Source: Parachlorella kessleri (lineage: Eukaryota; Chlorophyta; Trebouxiophyceae; Chlorellales; Chlorellaceae). From it: a stretch of 64,000 bases of DNA. Made by a program: the position numbers and the translations under genes. Where the stretch lies: contig BBXU01000292.1 of the NCBI GenBank assembly GCA_001598975.1, positions 23,589 to 87,588 of the forward strand, written 5' to 3'. How positions within the stretch are numbered: position 1 is the first letter of the stretch; each line of letters starts with the position of its first letter. Shown in pieces: positions 13,301-25,700 of the stretch. The notes under the pieces were generated by a model that worked only from the letters and a program-made list of their open reading frames with translations, had not been told where the DNA came from and ran no database searches.

Positions 13301-16300
13301 CTTCAGTAAGTATGCCAATTGCGACCATTTGCTGGACAGCACTTGCAAAGCTTAGAAGAAGGGACATGTGTGGCCTTGGGGAAATCTAAAGGTGCTGTGC
13401 AAGATACGCCAGGGGCAGTTAAGCCTCTCACCCAGGCCAGCAGGCACTTGGTGTCAGTTGGCTCTTTTTGCCACAGAAGCTCGTAGTGCTGCAAGTTGTA
13501 CAGCTCCAGCGCCGTCTCCAGTGTGAATGCTGCGTTCTCCTCCTGCACATATAGCAGTATCAGTGATGGGGAGATCTGCATAGCTTTACAAGAACCAGTC
13601 AAACGGCCATAGGGCCCCCAAAGATATTGTGACTTCTGGGGACTTGCGCAACTACGCCGGCTGCATGGTAGGAACCCATGCCGAGCCACACGATGAGCTC
13701 TGGAGAGGCAGCGGGTTCCACCATGTGTAGGACACGGCCGTGGCAGGACGGCTCAAGTGTCCAGCCTTCACAAAATCAAGGCACAGCATGCGCCCAGCGG
13801 GCAATGGCCGCACCTCTTCATGGTAGTACATAAGGTTGGAGAAGTACAGCGCCTTCAGCGCCGTCTCGAAACAAAACATGGGTGGCTCCATTTGTTCCCC
13901 CCGCCCCGCCCTTGCCACCCCCTTGCCTCCCCTTCCACCACCAGCGCCGCTGCCGCCGCTCGAACCGGTGCGCCCGCCGCAGCCGCCGCAGCGGCGACAC
14001 CGCCCTGGTACTCTGCCCCCCCTGCCAGCAACCGCTTGGCGGAGGCTGCTTTCAGAGCCGTCCCTTCCTCCCTGGCTGCCTCGGCATCTCCCTCCCGCCA
14101 CGCCACCTGCACCACCCACACCGCAAGCCGGTGGTGCCTCGGGCCTTCAGAAATTAGAAAGTGTCTCGGCATGCGTTGGTGCGTAACGGTGCTGGGTGAT
14201 ATTTGTGATGGCCGCTCATTACAACAAACCTGCTCTTGCGGACGGCAGTCGGTCTTTTGTGTATCCTTGCGCCCACTTCCATGGTAGCAACATTGGATTG
14301 TGAACCTTGTGGCATTTTGACTGCAGGGTCGGTAAGCCCGTGGGCGGAGGATAACGGTGATGAGAGAGCTATAGACACAGCCACCCCTGGCAAGCGCACA
14401 AAGGTGGTGTATGTCCACTACCCACCTCCTGCAGGCACTGGTGGTGGTGGACCTGGTCGGGGGAGGGGTCCACTGGGGTGACCATGACACAGCTGATCAC
14501 GGCCAGGCTAGTCATGGAGAGTTGCATGGGCAGCATGCCAAACCACACGAGCACATAGGAGTTGCAGTTGCCCAGGTGGACAAACCTGCACCAAGGCAGC
14601 AGAACAGCTAGCCAGAAAGACAGAGCATACGGGCACTACATGGCTGGGGTGCGGGTGGGTGGGTTTGCAGACGAGGCCGTGCAAGGCTCGAAGCAGGTAC
14701 TGCACAGGCGGATGGGAGCTGCAGTCCAAGGTGGTAGCAGGTGGTGCAGAGAGCATGCCGGCTGCCAGCATGCTTGGCAAGGGAGCGGCAGCGCATCAAA
14801 AGCAGATACCAGGAGGTTGAGGGCCTGCCCAGCGAGCAGGCGACACTGCAGTGAAGTGTGTGTAATGTAGTGACACACCACATGAAGGTGATGCAGAGGA
14901 AGGACACAGCCGCCATGATGAGCTGTGTGTGGACCTGCAGCTTGAGGCCCAGGTTGGGCACCCGGTACTTGGAGTAGGGCAGCTTGGCAAGCTCCCGCCT
15001 GGCCAGGTACATGAAGAGGAAGTAGGTGGCAATCATGATGAGGAAGATGCCGGCCATGGTGGATGTGAGGGCGTAGTAGATGCGACTGTCCTGCATGGGA
15101 CAGCAGGCACCAGCAGGCTTCTTTAGGTATGACAAGGTGGGAGGCGCTCCCCCAGCTTGCTGGCCCTCTCCGACCTTGATATGTGAGGAGGCGTCCCAAC
15201 TCCGAGGATACATGTCCCCAGATAATCCAACTGCTGCTACAAGTAGCCGCCCTCCGTGTGTGTCTGACAGGCAGCATCGAGCCTGACTGCAAGGGGACCT
15301 CTCGCTAGGCACCAGATCGAGCGCCTCTTGGGTCACGCCCTCACATGTGCAACCCGCGCCACCCAACTGCTTGCCTTGAGAGTGCAAGTCCAGCCCCACT
15401 CTTGACATGGCAAGGCCGCCTTTGCGGGGAGAGCACCGTCTGGGGCACACCCGGGGTCCCAGATGCTCCCACAGCTTGGGAGGGTGCCTGAACAGCAGAG
15501 TCAGCGTGGAAGAAGGGCGGCCAGCGTGAGAAGGGGGTCAGCAACCTCCCCATTTTCCAGAAACTCCTCTGGTCTTACACACCCACTCAATTTGGACAAA
15601 GAGTCACAAGCCTGAACCTTCGCTTGTCAGTGCGGAGGCTGGGTCTGCCTTCACAGCATGTATACATGTACAAAGCCCCCGGGTCCCACAGGAGGTGCTC
15701 TCCGGCAGCAGGAACAACCCGCCCTCCACACACAATTCTCAGCAGACCACAAGTATCACAGCGGGTGGCTCACCAATGCCCCCGGTGGTCCAGACTAGCA
15801 GTACGGTGACGGCCGCCTGGGCAGGCAGCCACAGCAGCAGCAGGTCCGGCAGGAGCACCCACAGCGGCAGGTCGAACCCCATCAGGCCTTCTGTCGGCGG
15901 TGGCGGCGGCCAGCGCTTGGCGAAGGCCCAGACCAGGGGCTTCATGAGAGGGTGAGTCAGGATGACGTGAGCGGGCAGCAGGCCGTGGGCTTGCACCACC
16001 AGCAGGAAGAAAAGCTGCACGGCAACCAGCATGTTGCTTGGGTGGGCAACAAGTGAAGGCGCAGCTTCGGCTGCGCACTCTTGACGCTTCCTGGCTGCGT
16101 CTTCACAAATGACAGGAGCAGGAGGATATACCAAAGAAATGCCGGGGCATGTTCTTTGTGGATAGAGCGCGCTAGGGAAGGACATGTCGTTATAGAATGA
16201 CCCTGGCACGAGCGTCCTACCAATAAAAGACACGCTCTGCCCATCTCGTGCAATGTGGCCAGTGCTACAATGCAACCTCCTCACCACCTGCCCTCCACCG

Positions 16301-17228
16301 TAGACACCGGACACTTGACTGGCACAACCTCACCGCGGCCCAGCAGGTCCAGCGTATGGACCCAAATACGTTGACGGGTAGCAGAAACCAAGGGCGTGAG
16401 TCTTGGTTTGCCAGGTAGTAGGCATTGGGCGCCAAGAAGAAGGTTGCATTGACAAGCTGCACCAGCAGCTGTGTAGCCATGAACGCCACCACCCGCTTCT
16501 GGCGTGGCCACCACCTCTTGCCAGCTCGGTTGACGTGGGTGACGCGCCAGGCAAGAGCGGCAGCGGCGGCAGACAGCGCGGCCACACACAGTGATCCCAC
16601 CACAGTATTTGCAGTCATGAGATTGTCATGTGTGAAGTAGTAGTTGTCCTCCTGCACAGCGAAGGAGGGTAGGAGCGCTGCCAGCACCCAGGTGTACACT
16701 GCTATCCAGCACACTTGCACTTTCAGGAGCACAAAGAACAACAAGCCCCAACATAGGTTTTGCAATGCAGCATGGGACACCACCAAACAGCACGCTGCCT
16801 AGAAAGTTGGCCATGTGCGTCATACTCACAAACGTCAGCTTCGCAACAATCTCATATATCAGCAGGGCCAGGGAGGTTGCCGCGGCAGAGCGTGCCACTA
16901 GCGTCCCCACCTGCAAGCATTGCAAGGAGGCAGCATCGCCCAGTGGACCCAAAGCAGCACTTGTGCACAAGTGTGCAGCTGGAGTGTATTTCAGCAGGTG
17001 GCATGTGCGCCGCCAGCCTGGGCTCACCCTGGTAGCTTTGTCACCAAGGTACTGTAAACTGAGAACAACGTGCTTATCAGAGTAGTAGTTTGAGGAAGGA
17101 AGGACTGCGACCTCGACAGGGCCGCTGCTCTGCTCCCTAGCTGCTCCAGTGGCTACAGAGCTGGCCTTGGAGGCCTCCCTCTTCCCCAGCTCCCAGTCTT
17201 CCGAATCATAGGTTTCGGATGCCAGCAT
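10389..17228 (-). pseudogene. DAG lipase-like class 3 lipase, copy C, frameshift and early TGA
   Basis: Exons (complement): 17028-17228, 16830-16910, 16334-16651, 15774-16014, 15375-15487, 14879-15090, 14426-14585, 13814-14106, 13432-13542, 13202-13270, 12518-12925, 12197-12225, 11966-12057, 11726-11782, 11226-11419, 10389-10811. The start ATG at 17228 is the first ATG after an in-frame TAG. Exon 8 is 293 nt, not a multiple of three: one base is missing relative to copy E in a G-rich tract near 13895-13925, so the Ala-rich linker and the following FCFETALK helix are in different frames. The last exon has an in-frame TGA at 10638-10640, after which homology continues in the same frame to TAA at 10389. 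Catalytic motifs (GHSLGGAL, HGDDA, LHLLGAY) are intact. Introns 5 and 10 begin with GC. It is closest to copy E and is in the equivalent position of the duplicated block. Confidence 0.85.
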
Positions 17229-17941
17229 TGCTACTAAGGCCTTCTCCAAGGGCTTCCAAGGCTATCTCCCAGGCGCCCCAGGGCAAGGTGGGCCCATCCG
17301 AGTACGGTGACCTTAACGCCAGGCGCCTTAAACAAGACGTGTACGGTATCAAACGGTTTATGAGCAGATAAACCCATTACAGATGAACCTCAGGTCTGCG
17401 ACCCCTAGCCGCCTGGTCACTTAGAGCTCACTAAGAGCACTAGCACTCGGTGGGGGGCGGTTGCTACGACTCAGTTGGGCCAACATAACATAACCATTGT
17501 TGGTGCGCGGCTCGTCTTAGGTACGCCCAATGATCACAGTGTTTGCCGGTGCATGATCACACCCGCAGCACACCGCAGGCAGTTACGGAATGGTTTTCTT
17601 CAGTCCCGGCCTTCCACTTGTACGCGAACGAAGCACGATAATTCACGCAACGCAGTAAGTAGTAACTATGCACTCCTGTCTACGCTTGTCGACGTTTACG
17701 AAACTGTTTGGTTTCCTGCTCGTACTTTTTCCTAGCCGCTTGTTCCATCCGACCTAGTTAGCAGAACATTATACGGCTGCATCACAATGCCTTTTCATGG
17801 CGACCAGGGTCCCTGCCACGGTCGTGTGCACACACACGTTGTCTGTGTGTTAGACAGTGGGTTGTTGGTCCATTTGAAACGACCTATGAAATGGTATAAA
17901 TGACGTCTGCAAAATTCCCTGACTGGGAGAGGGGTACGGCG
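17229..17941. promoter_or_regulatory. Bidirectional spacer between copies C and D
   Basis: Between divergent ATGs at 17228 and 17942. It is similar to the E/F spacer over blocks such as CGCAGTAAGTAGTAAC, TGTCGACGTTTACGAA and CAGTGGGTTGTTG. It holds TGATCAC at 17531-17537 and 17554-17560. A TATAAA box sits at 17895-17900, 42 bp before the copy D ATG. No coding exon is seen. Confidence 0.65.
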
Positions 17942-18984
17942 ATGGAAGGCCCCAAGCCCACTGCACCTCGGGGAGAAAACACACTGTAGTTGAACCCTTC
18001 CCTTCCTCCATCCACTACTCAGAGCAGCACGTCACCCTTCACTTGCAGTTCATCAGCGACCAAATGACCAGGGTGAGCTGCCTGGAGCCTGCTCTGGATG
18101 CAGGCGGTGCCCCCCGGCGGGCGGGGCTGCCACCTCTCAGGCTGCCACTGTGTGCAGTGCAGATGGTGGCCTCTGTAGGCAAGCGGTTGCGACAGCCGCC
18201 CTGGCCTTGTTGATTTATGATATAGTTGCCAAGGTCTCATATGTGAGCACACTTTGGATGAATGCACGTGACCCAAGCACCCGCTCTATAGTACAGCGAA
18301 GTTGTTACATTCATAACACCTCAGTCCGCCCACTTGCTGGGCTAGGAAATGGTAATGCATAGCTGCCACTGCCTTGACTTCTGCAGGGCAGTAACTACTT
18401 CTTCATGCACGACACTGTCATAGAACACAGTGCTGGGTTGCTCTGCATGGCAGCCCTGTTGGACGCCGCCACTGCCCTCTGCTGGCGCATCACCCATGTG
18501 AATCGGGCCGGCAATGCATGGTGGTCCCGCCAGAGGCGGGCCGTCACCTTCCAGTCGGCGCAGCTCTGGCTACAGCTGGCGAATGCCACCTTCCACCTGG
18601 CGCCGAATGCCTGCTATCTATCCACCCGCAGCGAGTGCCCCTATTCCTGCTACCTCTGAATGTGTTTGGGTTCATACGGTGGACCCGCTGGGCAGCGGTG
18701 AGTCCTGAGAGGGTAGAGCACTGCGCCCCAGCTGTTGTAGGGGCGGCACAGCTGGCAGAGCAGCAGCAGCTGGGTGGCGAAGGGGCTGCTGATGTAGAGG
18801 AGGCACCTGCTTGGAGGGCGTGGTCAATGTGCATGTGGGCAGCGGGCAGCGACTGGAGCGGCGGAGCTGTCACTTGCCAGCAGGTAGCCGTTGGCTGCTG
18901 AGCAGGCAGCAGGCCCGCGCATTGCGCTCCTTCACCAGCCTGACAGGGAGGCGGAGGGCAAGCTCGAGTGGCATGGACAGATAG
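17942..18984 (+). pseudogene. Chimeric lipase remnant, copy D (F-like exons 1-3 joined to B-like exon 16)
   Basis: Exon equivalents are 17942-18072, 18163-18242 and 18387-18697, then a piece of the last exon at about 18730-18984. Exons 1-3 closely match copy F, including the first codons MEGPKP. Exon 1 has an early TAG and five extra bases. Exon 2 is 80 nt where 81 is normal. Exon 3 has lost six bases and then one more, giving TGA. Just after the exon 3 donor, at about 18727, the text switches from F intron 3 to the middle of the B last exon and continues into B 3' flank. Exons 4-15, with the whole catalytic domain, are absent. This is the scar of a tandem duplication, not a processed copy, since introns 1 and 2 are present. 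Confidence 0.9.
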
Positions 18985-19757
18985 GCTGCTGCGGCTGCTA
19001 AGTAGGGTATGGGAAGCACTTGTCATGCTAGATTGCTTACCTAACCCTGGCCTCCTGAACTTGTACATGCTTCAATTGAGTGTCAAACACAGTGGCAACT
19101 TGCCAGCACTGCATGCCACCCAGGAGCCACAGTTGAAACGATGTGGAGCATATTGCTTGTGCTACACATGAATGGCCTGCATACTATTGATCTACATAAG
19201 TACTAGTGCCCTAGCTCAGTGCTGGAGCTCGCTTCCTGCTTTGTTACATGTGCTTGCTGAAGAGGCCTCGAGTAACTGACTTAACTTGTACAGCCAGCCA
19301 AATCAATTCAACATTGACTTAAGTGAAGGTTGGAAAGTGTACTGTTGTAAGTATTAAGCATACACGCGCAACCATTGGAGAGAACCGAAACCAGTCTAAA
19401 GGTGATCCCCTCTGGGCCTGATTAGTTCATGGTGCTGCTGAGGGAAGACTTTACATATGCGTCAGTACTCAGTGCTTCAAGATGCAGAACAATATCAGTA
19501 GTGTGTTTGTAAAGTACAGGCAAGACTAGTGTTCCTAAATGCCTAGTCATACACACCCTTGCGGGTGTCAACTCCCCTTCAACACCTGACCCACTGGCGC
19601 ATCCCTGGCCCATCTGACGCGGCTGCTGTGCTGCGCAGCTCTTGCGCTTACTGCTGGCCCAGCATCCCTCTCCTGCCCACTTGCCAGTGGCAGCTCAACC
19701 GCTGCAAGCACCGTCCGGTGGCATGTCAGTACAGTTCGCCTATCACTCATCGTTCGT
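18985..19757. other. Convergent spacer between copies D and E
   Basis: No exon is seen. The sequence parallels the B/C spacer. A complementary TGTAA (19451-19455) is a candidate polyadenylation signal for copy E. Confidence 0.65.
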
Positions 19758-22700
19758 CTACCTGCCACCCTTACTGGCAACATGCATGTCGCCTGACCCC
19801 TCTATGGAGGGCATAGGTCCCAAGCCTGCTACTTCTCCGTCCATCCGCTGCTGCTCTGCAACCGGCGCTGCCGTAACCTGCCCAACTGCCTCCCAGCTGG
19901 GCTGCTGCTCCTGGGGGCGCTCCTGCTGCCTTTCAGTCTGAGGCCAGCCGGGCAGCATGTCAGTAGCAACGCGTGCCGCAGGGGCAGACTCTGCACCTGC
20001 TGCTGCTTTCCTCTCTAGGGTCGCCTGGGGGCAAGGACTGCTGCAGCTGGGATCCAACGCTTCATCGAAGCCGAGCTCCTTGCTTCCCAGGTTTGTAGAG
20101 AGTTGTGAAGGCTCCGAGCGTTGGCACCTGCTCGAGGGAGCCTGCTTCCCAAAGCTCAGCAGGCTGCCCAGCATTTCCTGCAGGCAGGGTCCTTTGGGGC
20201 AGTTGCATTTCCCACAACCGACAGTAAGGTGTTAGTGTGATAACAGCTGTCAAGGTTGGCCTGATGGTGCTGTGAGCAGCCAGGACACCTCGGTGGTACA
20301 GTGTGCTGCTGATAGGCCTCCATGGATGCCCTGGACCAGGCATTTGGTGCGGTGGCCTGTTAGGACACCCATTTTGCTTGCCTGCACCAGGGCCTGCTAT
20401 GCCCACAGTCTGGTCTGGCTGGCTCAACCCTGGCAGCACCCTCAAGGATATTCTGCACATGCTCAAGGAGCACACCCATGAACATCACCACACCCCGCCA
20501 CCCACCCACTTGCCAGCCCTAGGTTTTACCTCCACCCACCCAAAACCGCACTGTGTGGCCCAGCTTCCCCCAGCACTCGCTACCAGGAGGGTCCACCTCA
20601 GTAACACCCGCACACCACCAAAGCTGCCGGCCCACCCACCCACCTACCCCAAGACCCTCCCTTGCCCGCATGGCCTTGGTACAACCCGCAGACATCTTCC
20701 TTGCCAACCGCAAATTGGCCATGCATTCATACTCATACCTCTCACCCAAGCCTTATATGCACAATCCTAGGACCCATCAGTTCCTCAAAGTCTACTTCAT
20801 ACAGCTAAACAGTTAAGGAGTGTGAGACTGGCTGGCTCAGACACTTGGGCAAGCCAGAGCATCCCTTACATCCAGCGTGTCAGGACAATCGAAGATATGC
20901 CTCCATTGCCCGCACTATCTGTTAGCCATGATAAATGTAGTACGCGCACCCCCGCATTGACTTAGCGTTGACTTAGCACACTTTTTAAGATACTCCGCAC
21001 CTGAGCATACTTGTCCCCCAGCAGCGCACGCAGCGCCTGCCTGCTGGCCTCGCCTTGCGCCTTGCTCTCGAACTGGCCTCGAATGACAGCAGCAAAGCTG
21101 CGTGCATAGGCCCCCAGCAGGTGCAGCTTTATAGAGTGGCCCGGGCCTCTTTGCAGCGACGACTCTAGGAAGGAGGGCCGCGGCAAAATGTCCCCTGCAA
21201 GAAAAAAGGAGGCGGGAGCCAGGGCAGCAAGTGGACAGACCGAAGCACTGATAAACATGTCATTCCAGTGTCATGGGGGCAGGAGAGGGGGAGGGGCAGT
21301 GCAAGGGACCGAGACAGGAGTTGCAGATGCGACCAGGCATCCTGTAGCCATGCTCCAGACCTTGTGCGTGAGGGTGAGAGGCATCACCCAAGCCTGCAAC
21401 CCCCTATTTCTGCTGCTGCTAACAGGACATGCTGATCTGCTAGCTGGCCCGCCTTACCTTCAGCTGTCACCAACACACGGTTTGCTGCTCGCTTGTACAA
21501 CATAACAAATTTGCCTGCAGGGCAGACAACGGCGGCTATGTTGCCCACAGCGAGAGCGCTCTCCCGCAATGACAGCAGCAGCCACCTTGCCATTGGCATT
21601 CCTGTTTCCGCACGAGCTGAGCAGGAAACACCGCCACCGTGAATGCTATTGGTACTTGATTTTGGCAACCTGGCATGGCGTGAGGCATGGCCATCACTCA
21701 CCTCCCTTTGCCACCGCATCGTCACTATGGATCACGTCCCAAGCATCTTGTACCATCCGCAGGAAGTCCCGGGCAAAGGCGTGGTTCCCAGGCCTGTACA
21801 CCCAACTCAGCACTCACTGTATGCCAGACCAGGGTCACAAAATGCTATCCAGGCCCCCATTCTGCAGCAAGCTAGCTGGCATATAGTGCATTTAAGATGG
21901 AATGCCCGTGACAATAAAGAGTCAGACAGCAGCGTGGCGGCTGCCACTTGCGTCAGCAAGCAGTTAGCAAAGCAGCAAGTATCGAAAGCAAGCGACAACT
22001 GAGGCCAGAAACAACATTTGTGCATGTGTGTAGCGGTACTCTTTACCTTGGGGCGCCGAAAGTGTAGAGCTGGACCTGCACAATACATGATGGCAGTGAA
22101 ACCTAGTGTTGAGTATCAAAGCTGGTAATGCCGTGACTGACCCTAGCACACTAGGAGGTATGCTGGAGGCCTAGCATGCCTCCCACATGCGAAGAGGGGT
22201 TTAAGGGCAGAACCAAGCTGAACGGAAAGCCTGGAGTGGTATCCTCTGGTGCGCAAACTTACCCCACATCCCTTCTCTGCTGACCCATGCATCATGTGCC
22301 CTCCCTAAACTCGCTAATGGCCCAAGTACAACATAAATGCACACCTCACCAGCGCAATACAGCCCCAGATGACCTAGCTAAAACGTCCTCGCTTGCATGA
22401 GGCCCACCTGCACATCCAGGCCCTCACTCCGCAGGCGCTCTGCCTCCTTGGCCACGTCATAAGAGGCCAGCGTGGCCAGCGCACCCCCCAGGCTGTGCCC
22501 AGAGCACAGCACCCGCCACCGCCGCGGCCGCTTCCCGCCGGCACCCTCGCTGGCACTGACGCCCTTCCCCTCCTCTACATCGTCATTGCTGCCCGACATC
22601 TCCCTGGAGCCCTCCTCCCAGCCGTCCTTGCCAACATTGCCACAGCTGCCCATATTGTGGCTGCTAGTATGGCCCTCTGCTCTCATGATTTCTCGCAGCC

Positions 22701-25700
22701 GCTGTAGCAGCCGCTGGTTGATGCCACCGGCTGTGTAGGCATCCAGGAAGCCCTTATGCACCATGGGGCGCCGTGACAGCCAATAACTGCCCCGTTTTGG
22801 GGGGTGCACTGCCCGCCACACCTGCAACAGCCACATTCTGGAAGCTCAAACCAGGTTGTGTAATAGAGGTGGTCCAGCAGGGTGGAGTGTTCTTGATAAC
22901 AATCCTATGGCACCAAAGAATACTTCATGAGCCATGCATGGCATTGTCTGAACCTCACCCTGCACCCACGACTTGTTTGTTTCTGCAAAGCTCTGCCCAG
23001 ATGGGTGCCGCATGATAATTTGGCGAGGTGGCAGGTGCGGTGCAACGGGCTGAGGCAAGAGATGCGCCCAGCAACAGCCAATTTGCATGAGGACAGCCAG
23101 CCTTGCCTTGATGTCAGCCAACACGTTGGCTAGAGATGCTGTGCCCCTGAAGCCCACCACGATGGTGCCATCTCCCTGCAGGAACACACCATGGCTGTAG
23201 CAGCTTCGATACCCTTTTTATGTGACATGCATGCAGTGCTGTCACTATGTCCCAGATGGCAATTCAAATGCAGCGGCAGGACCTGCTTTGATGCATGCTG
23301 TGCCAAGGTGACTGAGCAAGGCGGGCGGAGAGCGCAGTCCAACTCACCCAGGCCAGCAGGCACTTGGTGTCACACGGTTCCTTCTGCCAAAGTAGTTCGA
23401 AATGCTGGAGATTGTACAGCTCCAGCGCCGTCTCCATTGTGAAAGCCGCGCTTTCTTCCTGCATACAATGCAACTCCAGCCACATTGGTTTTTTGCTATT
23501 TATAGGCTGGAAACGGCCAAAACCAAACAGCAATCCATAGATCACCAAGCACATGTTGAGGCTTGCTGGGAACTTGCACAACTACATCGCTCAGGCTATG
23601 CTCCCAAGCAGAATGCCTACATAGTGGGTGGGCCGGTGGGGTCTGATAGAAACCCAGGGCTTCCCCGGTGGCCAGGAAACAGTTGGGCATATAGGACGGC
23701 ACATGGTCTTGACCCCCCCACAACACCCAGGCACAACATGCACCCAGCAGCCAACGCCGCTACCTCTTCATGGTAGTACATAAGGTTGGAGAGGTACAGC
23801 GCCTTAAGCGCCGTCTCAAAACAGAACATGGGCTCCATCTGGTCCCCCTGCTCCAGCCCCTGCGACCCGCTTGGCTCCCCTTCCCCAGCCAGCGCCGCTG
23901 CCGCTGCTCGGACCGGTGCCCCCGCCGCCGCCGCCGCTGCAGCCACAGCGCCGCCCTGGTACCCTGCTGCACCCCCTGCCAGCAGCCACTTGGCGGAGGC
24001 TGCCTTCATGGCTGCCTCTTCCTCTCTGGCTGCCTCGGCGTCTCCCTCCCGCCACGCCACCTGCAGCCCACACCGGCAGATGGTGCTGGGTGCACTCCAC
24101 CCTGCAGAACTTGCAAGCTTGTTGGTAGGAGGGCAATGGTGAAGATGGAGTGATGCACACTCAACCTTGGCAGTCACACAAGCGTGGTATGTCCACGACC
24201 CACCTCCTGGAGGCACTGGTGGTGGTAGAGCTGGCGGGGGGAAGGGTCCACGGGTGTGACCATGACGCAGCTGATCACCGCCAGGCTGGTCATGGTGAGT
24301 TGCATGGGCAGCATGCCGAACCACACAAGCACATAGGAGTTGCAGTTGCCCAGGTGAATGTACCTGCGCTCAGCCAAAGGAGTACGGACATCTGCACAAT
24401 AGACAGCGGGCAGGAGCATGTGGCTTTCCAGACAAGACCGTACATGGCTCGCAGCAGTTTGTTGTCTACAGGCGGATAGGCCACCACAGGCCTAGGTAGC
24501 AGGGGGTGCAGAGCACATGATTGCTGCTAGCATGCATGGCGAGGCAGCAAGAGAGCATCAGCAGCAGGTTCCCAGGGGGCTGGGAGCACGCTCAGCAAAC
24601 AGCTGACATTGCAGCGACGCACCACATGAAGGTGATGCAGAGGAAGGAGATGGCCGCCATGACCAGCTGTATGTGGACCTGCAGCTTGAGGCCCATGTTG
24701 GGCGCCCGGTACTTCGAGTAGGGCAGCTTGGCCAGCTCCCGCCTGGCCAGGTACATGAACAAGAAGTAGGTGCCAATCATGATCAGGAAAACGCCGGCCA
24801 CCGTAGATGTGATGGCGTAATAGATGCGCCTGTCCTGCAGGAGGGCACCAACAGGCCCCTTCAGGTGTCCCGAGGCTATTATTTGGGACATGAGTTAACT
24901 TAAAATTACACAAATTTATTCAGTTTTTATTACAAGTGGGATTCCGTGGTTGGTTTATCGAAAACTGATATACAGGTGGGAACCGCTTGTAGGTGCTCGG
25001 CAGGCATACAACATGTCAGGGGGCACTGGAACTCAATTAGTAGGGATCCCCAACCTAAATTCAGCGCTGCTATGAAGGTCCGCCCACCTTGTGCGTCTGA
25101 CAGTTGGCATCAAGCCTGACTGCAGAGGGATCTCTTGCTAAGCACCAAATGCAGCGCCTCAGGGCTCACGCCCTCGCACTATGCAACCCCCGCCGGAAAC
25201 CTGCTTGCCTGGAGGTCGCATGTCCAGCCCCACTCCTGACATGGCAAGGCCGCCTTTGCAGGGAGGGCACCCTCTGGGGCGCAGCCGGGGTCATAAATGC
25301 TGACACAGCTCGTGATAGTGCCTGTAGGGCAGCGCCAATGGGAGCACGGCGGCCAGGTGCGGAAGCGGGTCAGCAACCAGCATCAAAGGCGCCGCCTTGC
25401 TTGGCCTTCCATACCTACCTAGTTATGGACACAGCAACGCAATCACTAACAAGCCTGCACCACCGCTGGTCAGTGTGGAGGCTGCAGCTGCCTCACAGCA
25501 TGTGTGCAATGCGGGCCATGGGTCCCCAAGGAGGGGGACCCCAACAATATCAACCAACCACCGCGCGTACACATCTTCTGCAGCCCCCAGAACCAGGTGC
25601 AGACTCACCGATGCCCCCGGTAGTCCACACCAGCAGAATGGTGACAGCCGCCTGTGCCGGCAGCCACAGCAGCAGCAGCTCTGGCAGGAGCACCCAGAAG

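Larger units (their letters stand above)
9384..18729. repeat. Tandem segmental duplication, copy 1
   Basis: This block runs from the middle of the B last exon, through the B/C spacer, gene C and the C/D spacer, to intron 3 of D. The next block (18730-28524) repeats the same order and orientation: B-like tail, spacer, gene E, spacer, F exons 1-3. Units are about 9.3 and 9.8 kb. Exons match well; introns and spacers have diverged, so the event is not very recent. Confidence 0.8.

Noticed and set aside
17942..18984. Copy D as a retrotransposed (processed) pseudogene
   Set aside because: It keeps introns 1 and 2, its own 5' spacer and 3' flank of another copy; a duplication junction explains all of this.
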